Below are positions 25,799-32,655 of a stretch of DNA of 32,655 nucleotides, piece after piece. The position numbers and the translations under genes are program-made. The stretch's first letter is position 1. Each line of letters starts with the position of its first letter. Source of the stretch: Frankiaceae bacterium. Lineage in GTDB: Bacteria > Actinomycetota > Actinomycetes > JAFAQI01. The notes under the pieces were generated by a model, which was given only the letters and a program-made list of their open reading frames with translations, searched no databases and was not told where the DNA came from. The stretch is taken from contig JAICMI010000014.1 of NCBI GenBank assembly GCA_025929315.1, forward strand, positions 1-32,655, written 5' to 3'.

Positions 25799-26766
25799 GC
25801 GACAACGACATCCCAGCGGCCGAGGAGATCATTCGCTACGACAAGGACGTCGAGACCCGCATCGCCACCATCACCATCGACCGTCCCGATCGACTCAACG
25901 CTCCCACCATCGGTGCTCGCAAGCGGTACGGCGACCTCATCTTCAAAGCGAGCCTCGACGACGACGTGAAGGTCCTCGTCATCCGAGGGGTCGGCGACCA
26001 CCTCGGCAGCGGTGCCGACCTCGACGAGCTCATGGCGAAGCGCAAGGGCGGCGAGGCCATGCAGGAGGAGTTCGGCGTCGAGGACGGCGAGGACGTCACG
26101 ATGCCCGGCCGGAAGAACTACCGCAGCGGTGCCTCGCTCGTCCACTGGTACGCCGACCCGCGGTCCGGTAACCGCTCGCTCGCGGACTTCAAGAAGATCA
26201 GCATCCTCGAGGTCAAGGGCTACTGCTACGGCTGGCACTTCTACCAAGCGGCCGACGCCGACCTCGTCATCTCCTCCGACGATGCCCTGTTCGGCCATCC
26301 GGCCTTCCGCTACGTCGGCTACGCGCCGCGCATGTGGCAGTGGGCGATGGTGATGGGCCTGCGGAAGTTCCAGGAGATGGTGTTCACCGGCCGGCCGTTC
26401 AGCGCGCAAGAGATGTACGAGTGCGACTTCGTCAACAGCGTCGTGCCCCGCGACGAGCTCGAGGCCGAGGTGCAGAAGTACGCGCTTGCCTGCGCTTACA
26501 CCCGGCCGACCGACACGGTCTTCATGCAGAAGGTGTTCTTCAACATCATGAAGCAGCACCAGGGCGAATACATGGGCAGCATGCTCAGCGCCTGGATGGA
26601 GTCCATGACCGGCGCGCTGCGTGACGACGTCGTCAGCGATGAGGCCGGGCTCGGCGGCAAGATCAGGGACACCGGCGTCAACAACCTCGTCAAGGACAAC
26701 GACAGCCGCTTCCCACCCGAGTGGCGGCTGAGTCAATCGGGTCGCCAACAGCCTCCGGCCGAATAG
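25795..26766 (+). CDS. Enoyl-CoA hydratase/isomerase (crotonase) family protein
   Basis: 'IATITIDRPDRLNAPTIGARKRYGDLIFKASLDDDVKVLVIRGVGDHLGSGADLDEL...ILEVKGYCYGWHFYQAADADLVISSDDALFGHPAFRYVGY'. GTGA overlap with preceding stop. Confidence 0.85.
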   Translation: MSDNDIPAAEEIIRYDKDVETRIATITIDRPDRLNAPTIGARKRYGDLIFKASLDDDVKVLVIRGVGDHLGSGADLDELMAKRKGGEAMQEEFGVEDGEDVTMPGRKNYRSGASLVHWYADPRSGNRSLADFKKISILEVKGYCYGWHFYQAADADLVISSDDALFGHPAFRYVGYAPRMWQWAMVMGLRKFQEMVFTGRPFSAQEMYECDFVNSVVPRDELEAEVQKYALACAYTRPTDTVFMQKVFFNIMKQHQGEYMGSMLSAWMESMTGALRDDVVSDEAGLGGKIRDTGVNNLVKDNDSRFPPEWRLSQSGRQQPPAE

Positions 26767-26770
26767 CCAG

Positions 26771-29140
26771 ATGGAAACAGTGCCGCCGCTGTCCGGCCTG
26801 CGCATCGTCGACCTCTCGACGTGGATCGCCGGCGCCTACTGCACCAAGCTGTTCGCCGACGGCGGCGCCGAGGTCATCAAGGTCGAGCCTGCGGACGGTG
26901 ACCCGCTGCGGAAGTGGTCCGCGTCCGGGGCATCGGTCCCGGCCGGCAGCGCCGGCGCCTTGTTCAACTACCTCGCTGCGTCGAAGCGCAGTGTCGTCGT
27001 CGACTCGTCCTCGTCTCTGGACGAGTTGCTCGACTCTGCGGACGCGGTCGTCTGGTCACGCGGATCCGCACTGACCCCGCACGAGATCCTGGACCGGCAT
27101 CCGCATCTAAGCGTCACATCGATCACGCCGTTCGGTCTCGAGGGGCCCTGGGCCGACAAGCCCGCGACCGAGTTCACTCTTCAGGCCTGGTCGGGCGGCA
27201 TCGTCGGAATGTGGCGAGGTGCACCGGATCGCCCACCGGTCCACGTGGGCGGCCAGATCGGCGAGTGGCTCACCGGGCTTTACGCCGCCATCGGGACGTT
27301 GGCGTCGCTGCGCCGAGCGGGGAGCGTCGGCGAGGTCGTTGACGTCTCGATGCTCGAGGTCCAAGCGTCGTGCCTCACCTACTACCCCGTCACGTTCTAC
27401 GAGCAGCTGGGCTACCCGATGCGCAAGCGCCGGTCGGTGCCCACACCAGGCGTCGCTGCGGCTCGCGACGGTCTCGTGGGCCTCGGCGTCGGGACAGGAC
27501 AGCAGTGGTTCGACTTCTGCGCGATGGTCGGCCACCCGGAGTGGACCGAGGACCGCTCGCTACTTCTGAAGCGGAACCACCTCGCGCCAACGATCGACGG
27601 CTGGGTCGCCGAGCGCACCATCGACGAGGTGCTCGAGGTCGCGACGGCGTTCCGCATCCCCAACGCACCGATCGTCGACGGGGCTAACGCACCGACCTAC
27701 GAGCATTTCCAGCAACGGAAGACGTTCCGACCCAATCCCACCGACGGTGCGACCAACCCGCGTCCGCCCTACCGCATGTCGTCGGTGCCGCTGCGCGAAC
27801 CCGGGCCGGCGCCCAAGCTTGGCGAGCACACGCTCGACGCCGGCGAGCGACTTCCCCGCGCGCCGATCGAGGGCCGAGGGCCGCTGCCGTTCAGCGGCCT
27901 GCGCGTCCTGGACATGACCGCCTACTGGGCCGGACCGATGGTCGGTCACCTCCTGGCCCTGCTGGGGGCGGAGGTCATCCACCTCGAGTCGCCGTCGCGC
28001 CCCGACGGCGTGCGGCTCGTCGGCGGCGTACCGCAGACCGAGGACCAGTACTGGGAGCGGGGGCCGATCTTCACCTCGCTCAACACGAACAAGAAGAGCC
28101 TGACGGTCGACCTCACCGACCCGCGTGGCCTCGACCTCGTCCGCCAGATGGTCGGGACGTGCGACGTCGTCGTCGAGAACTTCACTGCTCGCGTGCTCGA
28201 CCAGCTCGGTCTGGGTTATGAGTCACTGCGCGAGATCCGGCCGGACCTCATCATGGCGCGGATGCCGGGATTCGGACTGGACGGCCCGTGGCGCGACCTC
28301 GCGGCGTTCGCCTTCGTCATCGAAGACGCGTCGGGGCTGACCTGGCTGACCGGTCACCCCGACCAGCTCCCGGTCGAGCCGTACACCGTCGGGGACCCCA
28401 ACGCCGGCCTTCACACGCTGTTCGGCCTGATGCTTGCGCTGGAGCACCGGGACCGCACCGGCGAGGGCAGTCTCGTCGAGACGGCCATGGTCGATGCCGC
28501 GTTGAGCATCACCGCGGAGCAGGTGGTCGAGCACTCGGCGTACGGCGCGCTGCTCGCGCGGACCGGCAATCGGGGCCCATGCGCAGCGCCGCAAAACCTC
28601 TACCAGGCCGCTGATCCGGACGGTCGCGCCTACGACGACTCCTGGGTAGCGATCGCCGTTGTCACTGACGAGCAGTGGTCAGCGTTGAGCAACGCGATCG
28701 GCCAGCCGGATCTGGCGACTGATCCTGCGCTGGCGACATCGGAGGGGCGCGTTCGCGAACACGACCGGATCGATGCACTGCTCGGGCAGTGGTGCCGGGA
28801 GCGCACGGCTGACGAGATCGTCGAGTCGTTGTGGACGGTCGGCGTTGCGGTCGGCAAGGTCATCCAGCCGCACCATCAAACCGACCTGCCGCAGCTGCAG
28901 TTCCGTGGCTTCTTCGAGGAGGTGGACCATCCGGTCGCGCCTCGCTCCCGCTACGCGACCCTGCCGATGAAGTTCTCCCGTGGACCGGAGCAGCTGCATG
29001 TGCGCCCGGCACCTTTGTTCGGTGAGCACAACGCCGAGCTGCTCGGTGAGCTGGGCCTGAGTCCTGACGAGCTCGACAAGCTCGAAGCCGATGGCGTGAT
29101 CGGCAACGCCCTGCTGACCGCGAAGGAGGGCAACGGATGA
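26771..29140 (+). CDS. Fused tandem CaiB/BaiF (class III) CoA-transferase
   Basis: 789 aa; domain 1 'LSGLRIVDLSTWIAGAYCTKLFADGGAEVIKVEPADGDPLRKW', domain 2 'FSGLRVLDMTAYWAGPMVGHLLALLGAEVIHLESPSRPDGVRL'. Domain 2 carries 'VGDPNAGLHTLFGL' (D542). Confidence 0.92.
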   Translation: METVPPLSGLRIVDLSTWIAGAYCTKLFADGGAEVIKVEPADGDPLRKWSASGASVPAGSAGALFNYLAASKRSVVVDSSSSLDELLDSADAVVWSRGSALTPHEILDRHPHLSVTSITPFGLEGPWADKPATEFTLQAWSGGIVGMWRGAPDRPPVHVGGQIGEWLTGLYAAIGTLASLRRAGSVGEVVDVSMLEVQASCLTYYPVTFYEQLGYPMRKRRSVPTPGVAAARDGLVGLGVGTGQQWFDFCAMVGHPEWTEDRSLLLKRNHLAPTIDGWVAERTIDEVLEVATAFRIPNAPIVDGANAPTYEHFQQRKTFRPNPTDGATNPRPPYRMSSVPLREPGPAPKLGEHTLDAGERLPRAPIEGRGPLPFSGLRVLDMTAYWAGPMVGHLLALLGAEVIHLESPSRPDGVRLVGGVPQTEDQYWERGPIFTSLNTNKKSLTVDLTDPRGLDLVRQMVGTCDVVVENFTARVLDQLGLGYESLREIRPDLIMARMPGFGLDGPWRDLAAFAFVIEDASGLTWLTGHPDQLPVEPYTVGDPNAGLHTLFGLMLALEHRDRTGEGSLVETAMVDAALSITAEQVVEHSAYGALLARTGNRGPCAAPQNLYQAADPDGRAYDDSWVAIAVVTDEQWSALSNAIGQPDLATDPALATSEGRVREHDRIDALLGQWCRERTADEIVESLWTVGVAVGKVIQPHHQTDLPQLQFRGFFEEVDHPVAPRSRYATLPMKFSRGPEQLHVRPAPLFGEHNAELLGELGLSPDELDKLEADGVIGNALLTAKEGNG

Positions 29141-29673
29141 AGCCCGCACCCTTCGACGTCGTAGAAGCTTCGCGTCGAGTGTGGCTGCGCGACTGGAACA
29201 GCGAGGCCGCGTCCGGCATGGCGGTCTTCACCGCCATCCTTCGCTCATTCCAGCTTCTCAATGACGACGTGCAGCGGGTCATGCGTAGTCACGACCTGAC
29301 GTTCGCGCGCTACGAGGTGCTCGCTTGGCTCGCGACCGACCCGGACTCCTCGGTGACACTCAGCTGGATCAGCAAGACGTTGCGCATCCCGCCCGCGACC
29401 GTCACGGACATCATCGATCGCCTCGAGCAGGACGGGCTCGTACGACGAGCAGCGCATCCCACTGATGCGCGCACGACGCTCGCCGTCATCACTGCACGCG
29501 GTCGCAAAGTCGCGCGTAACGCGACCAGCGACTTGAACACCGAGGTCTATGAACGCATCGGTCTGTCCGAGACTCAGCGGGACCAGCTGATCGAGCTGCT
29601 CGCCGAGCTGCGGGCCAGCGGCAACGAGTTCGACGTCGAGCGGTCGCGACAGGTCATCGACGACCTCGGCTGA
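29137..29673 (+). CDS. MarR family transcriptional regulator
   Basis: 'MRSHDLTFARYEVLAWLATDPDSSVTLSWISKTLRIPPATVTDIIDRLEQDGLVRRAAHPTDARTTLAVITARGRKV'; ATGA overlap with CoA-transferase stop. Confidence 0.92.
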   Translation: MKPAPFDVVEASRRVWLRDWNSEAASGMAVFTAILRSFQLLNDDVQRVMRSHDLTFARYEVLAWLATDPDSSVTLSWISKTLRIPPATVTDIIDRLEQDGLVRRAAHPTDARTTLAVITARGRKVARNATSDLNTEVYERIGLSETQRDQLIELLAELRASGNEFDVERSRQVIDDLG

Positions 29674-29727
29674 GAAGGCGTGGTTGAGTAAGGGAAAACT
29701 GTCGGTGGTGGTGGCTAGCGTCCGGTC

Positions 29728-31062
29728 ATGACTGCGACTGTTGAACGAGCTAATTCACGGTGGGGTTTGCCGGCGTTGATGACCGCGGACGGCGCGGCGT
29801 TGGAGACCATGGAGTCTGTGCCGGCCGGGCCGTGGCTGGCCGACGCGATCGATGAGATCGACCCGTCGATGCTGTCGGACTGGGACATGCCGGCCTACTT
29901 GCGGGCGTGCGCGCGGGTGCATGCCTGGTCGGCAGCGCGACTGTCCGAAGGGATCGCCGAGCTGGCCGCCCGTCAGGGTGCGTTCGGTGCCGACAAGGAA
30001 GTCGCGCTCGCGTTGCGGGAACCGGTCGGCGCCGCGCAACGCCGGGTCCACTACGCGCGCCGGCTGCGCCGGCTGCTCCCCCGAACCCGCCGGCTGTTCC
30101 TGCGTGGTGACCTGGGGGAGAAACACGTCAACGCGGTCATCGAGGCGACCAGCGGCGTCGATGACCCTGACCTGCTCGCCGCCGTCGAGGACAAGGCGCT
30201 GACCTGCACCGCCGGACGCGCCGGCACGGCACGCGAGCTTCACCGGGCCACCCGCCGGACCCTGACCCGGCTCGACCCCGACGGCGCGCAAGACCGCGCC
30301 CGCAAAGCCCGCGAACACGCCGACGTCACCCTGCTCCCCGGCGACGACGGGATGAGCACCGTCGTCGTCGACGCACCGGTCGAACAAGCACTGCCGGTCA
30401 AAACGGCCGCCGACGCGTTCGCCGCCACCCGCAAGGCCGCCGGTGACACCCGGCCCATCGGCGTGCTCCGCGCCGAAGGACTCGCCCGCATCTGCGGCGA
30501 CTACCTCTCCGGCGTGTCCACCACCACGACCGCACCGCGCGCCGGCGGGCGACCCATCGAGATCGGCATCACCGTCGGACTCGACACCGCACTCGGCCGC
30601 AACGACCTGCCCGGCGAAGTCCCCGGCCACGGCATCGTGCCCCGCGACGTCATCGCCGAGATGATCGCCACCGAGCTACCCAAGCTGCACCTGCTCGTGA
30701 TCGACGAAGCCAACGGTCGCCTGCTCCACCGCGCCACCGACACCTACCGGCCCACCGCCGAACAGATCGCCCACGTCCGCGCCGAATACGTTCACAGCGC
30801 CGGCCCCGGCAGCCAGGTCCTGGCCGCACGCACCGACACCGACCACGCGACCGCGCATCCCGAAGGGCCGACCCAAGTCGGCAACCTGCTCCCCAACGAC
30901 CGGACATGGCACAACGGCCACACCCGAGGGCAACTCTGCGTCACCATCGATGACAGAGGTTCCGTCAAGTGGACAAGCGCGCTCGGACAATCACGCACCG
31001 TCAATCCCTACGACTACCGCCTCGAGCCAGAACCGCCCGACGGCGACCCCCCGTCCTTCTGA
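29728..31062 (+). CDS. DUF222 (13E12-repeat-like) protein with degenerate HNH endonuclease-like C-terminus
   Basis: 'LREPVGAAQRRVHYARRLRRLLPRTRRLFLRGDLGEKHVNAVIEAT...' DUF222 pattern; C-terminus 'RTDTDHATAHPEGPTQVGNLLPNDRTWHNGHT' resembles the HNH region but lacks its Cys pairs. Confidence 0.8.
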   Translation: MTATVERANSRWGLPALMTADGAALETMESVPAGPWLADAIDEIDPSMLSDWDMPAYLRACARVHAWSAARLSEGIAELAARQGAFGADKEVALALREPVGAAQRRVHYARRLRRLLPRTRRLFLRGDLGEKHVNAVIEATSGVDDPDLLAAVEDKALTCTAGRAGTARELHRATRRTLTRLDPDGAQDRARKAREHADVTLLPGDDGMSTVVVDAPVEQALPVKTAADAFAATRKAAGDTRPIGVLRAEGLARICGDYLSGVSTTTTAPRAGGRPIEIGITVGLDTALGRNDLPGEVPGHGIVPRDVIAEMIATELPKLHLLVIDEANGRLLHRATDTYRPTAEQIAHVRAEYVHSAGPGSQVLAARTDTDHATAHPEGPTQVGNLLPNDRTWHNGHTRGQLCVTIDDRGSVKWTSALGQSRTVNPYDYRLEPEPPDGDPPSF

Positions 31063-31076
31063 TCGCTGCACCGGCA

Positions 31077-31095
31077 AGGCCGTATGGTGCGGCCT
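31077..31095. promoter_or_regulatory. Palindrome flanking the putative -10 of the TetR gene
   Basis: AGGCCG-tatggtg-CGGCCT (31077-31082 / 31090-31095); TATGGT at 31083-31088; GTG start at 31097. Confidence 0.45.
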
Positions 31096-31096
31096 C

Positions 31097-31687
31097 GTGA
31101 CGCGGCGCTACGACAGCTCGCTCCGGCAGGAGCGCGCTGCCCTGACGCGCGAGCGCATCATCGACGCCGGTGCATCCCTGGTGCACGAGTTCTCGTCGTG
31201 GGACTGGCGGCAGCTCGACGTGCGCGCAGTCGCCGAGCGGGCCGGCGTACATGAGCGCACCGTCTACCGGCACTTCCCGACGGAGCAGGTTCTGCGTGCC
31301 GCGGTCGTCGAACGCCTTCAGCAGGAGGCCGGCCTGCGACCGGAAGACGTCACGATCGACAACATCGAGGAGCAGGTCCGGCAGCTGTTCACCTACCTCG
31401 CCTCGTTCTCCAGAAGCACCGAAAAGCCGACCGACGCCGCGCTCGCCGCTGTCGACGAGCGGCGCAAGGCGGCGCTGCTCAACGTCATCACGGCTGAGAC
31501 CGCTGGCTGGTCAGGAGCGGACCAGCGCATCGCCGCCGCGATGATCGACGTGCTGTGGGCCGTCGCGACATATCAACGGCTCATCGACGGCTGGCAGCTC
31601 GACGACAAAGAGGCCGCAAGAGCGGTCACCTGGCTGCTGAGGCTCCTCCTCACCGAGGTCCGCGACGGGAAAGTGCCGGATTCGTAG
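31097..31687 (+). CDS. TetR family transcriptional regulator
   Basis: 'RERIIDAGASLVHEFSSWDWRQLDVRAVAERAGVHERTVYRHFPTEQVLRAAVVERLQ' N-terminal HTH. Start GTG 31097 inside ORF 30950..31687. Confidence 0.9.
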   Translation: MTRRYDSSLRQERAALTRERIIDAGASLVHEFSSWDWRQLDVRAVAERAGVHERTVYRHFPTEQVLRAAVVERLQQEAGLRPEDVTIDNIEEQVRQLFTYLASFSRSTEKPTDAALAAVDERRKAALLNVITAETAGWSGADQRIAAAMIDVLWAVATYQRLIDGWQLDDKEAARAVTWLLRLLLTEVRDGKVPDS

Positions 31688-31689
31688 CA

Positions 31690-31723
31690 GCTCCTGCGAA
31701 TTTTGCCCGAAATGAGTAGGAGC
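31690..31723 (+). terminator. Weak inverted repeat after TetR gene
   Basis: GCTCCT (31690-31695) ... AGGAGC (31718-31723), 6-bp arms, 22-nt loop; no U-tract. Confidence 0.2.
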
Positions 31724-31813
31724 GGATGCAGTGCGGAAGCCTCCATCCGGGCGCAATTCACGCCATCCGGATGCCGACGAACAGGCCACGGGGGCTTTCA
31801 GCGGACGGGAACA

Positions 31814-32655
31814 ATGGACCAAAGTACGACGCTGCCGGATGGAAGGCGGTTGGGCTGGCGCGTGTGGGGCGACGCCGATGGCCGACCGCTGTTGCGTCTG
31901 CAAGGGACGCCGGGTTCCCGGCTGTCGATCCCGCCTCTGCACCACGAGTGGTCGGAACAGCGGCTGCGCGTGATCATGACGGACCGGCCGGGCTTCGGGC
32001 TCTCGACCCGGCTGCCCGGGCGCCGCGTCATCGATGTCGCCGATGACTACGCCGCGCTGCTCGACCACCTTCAGCTCGACTCCGCGGCCGTCCTGGGCAT
32101 CAGTGGCGGCGGCCCACACGCTCTGGCATTCGCGGTTCGCCACCCGGACCGGGTCCTTGCTCTCAGCGTCGTGGCAGGTGTGCCGCCTCTCACCGACGAC
32201 GACGTTGCCCGGGTGCCCAAGGCCAACGCGATCAGTTTCGAGCGCGCCAAGGCCGGCTGGGACGAGCTGCATCGATTCACCGTGCAAGAGCGGGAGGTGA
32301 TGCTCGCTGACCCGGTCGCGGGCCTCCGGGCGTCGATGGTCAATGCGCCGCCTGACGACCAGCGCATCATGTCCGAACCAACGTGGCAGCGGTCGCACAG
32401 CGCAGGCGTCCGCGAAGCGTTGCGCCAGGGTGGCGAGGGATGGACGGACGAGACGATGGCGATCCTGTCGGCGTGGGGATTCGAGCCGGAGCAGGTGCGC
32501 CCGCACGTCTCGTGGTGGGCCGGCGAGGCTGACATCAACTGTCCGATCTCAGCCGTACGGCGATACGTCCAGCGCCTGCCGTCGGCGGACCTCTACGTCT
32601 GGGAAGGCGCCGGTCACCTGCGCCAATACCTACGCGCCAACCAGTTCCTCACCGA
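31814..32655 (+). CDS. Alpha/beta hydrolase, C-terminus cut by window edge
   Basis: My own translation: MDQSTTLPDGRRLGWRVWGDADGRPLLRLQGTPGSRLSIPPLHHEWSEQRLRVIMTDRPGFGLSTRLPGRRVIDVADDYAALLDHLQLDSAAVLGISGGGPHALAFAVRHPDRV... with nucleophile elbow G-I-S-G-G; open to the right edge, absent from the ORF track. Confidence 0.87.
   Translation, partial: MDQSTTLPDGRRLGWRVWGDADGRPLLRLQGTPGSRLSIPPLHHEWSEQRLRVIMTDRPGFGLSTRLPGRRVIDVADDYAALLDHLQLDSAAVLGISGGGPHALAFAVRHPDRVLALSVVAGVPPLTDDDVARVPKANAISFERAKAGWDELHRFTVQEREVMLADPVAGLRASMVNAPPDDQRIMSEPTWQRSHSAGVREALRQGGEGWTDETMAILSAWGFEPEQVRPHVSWWAGEADINCPISAVRRYVQRLPSADLYVWEGAGHLRQYLRANQFLT

Noticed and set aside
29704-29715. GGTGGTGGTGG trinucleotide run as a repeat element
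   Set aside because: Only a few units, short, and plausible by composition.
1-32655. CRISPR array, tRNA/rRNA, transposase, prophage or defence system
   Set aside because: No spaced direct-repeat array, no recognisable RNA gene, and no transposase/integrase/phage protein in any frame. The only nuclease-like gene is the DUF222 protein.

Overview
High-GC actinobacterial DNA carrying a dense, almost gap-free catabolic gene cluster of about 29 kb, followed by a DUF222/HNH-type gene, a TetR regulator and an alpha/beta hydrolase cut by the right edge. The enzyme set is: type I Baeyer-Villiger monooxygenase, Rieske oxygenase, P450 plus ferredoxin, KstD-like flavoprotein, four SDRs/Rossmann reductases, three amidohydrolases, a cyclase-family hydrolase, CoA ligase, three acyl-CoA dehydrogenases, three crotonases, a fused tandem CaiB CoA-transferase and two M24 proteins, with a terminal MarR gene. 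It reads like an uncharacterised pathway for an alicyclic, terpenoid, steroid-like or aromatic substrate; the substrate cannot be read from the sequence. Three real genes are missing from the ORF track or hidden in longer ORFs: a left-edge amidohydrolase (minus, 2-844), a ~69-aa ferredoxin (plus, 20303-20512) and the right-edge alpha/beta hydrolase (plus, 31814-end). The most notable signals are: (i) a recurring TAnnnT-N6-8-(A/G)TG arrangement predicting leaderless transcripts for most unlinked plus-strand genes; (ii) a perfect 9-bp inverted repeat whose arms lie in the spacers of two divergent promoters (22187-22268); (iii) a head-to-head P450/ferredoxin pair with almost no intergenic space; (iv) a tandem M24 pair whose second member has lost metal ligands; (v) a crotonase with a His/Asp pair spaced as recalled for 6-oxocamphor hydrolase; and (vi) a fused CaiB protein with the catalytic Asp only in its second half. 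No CRISPR, tRNA, rRNA or IS element was recognised.
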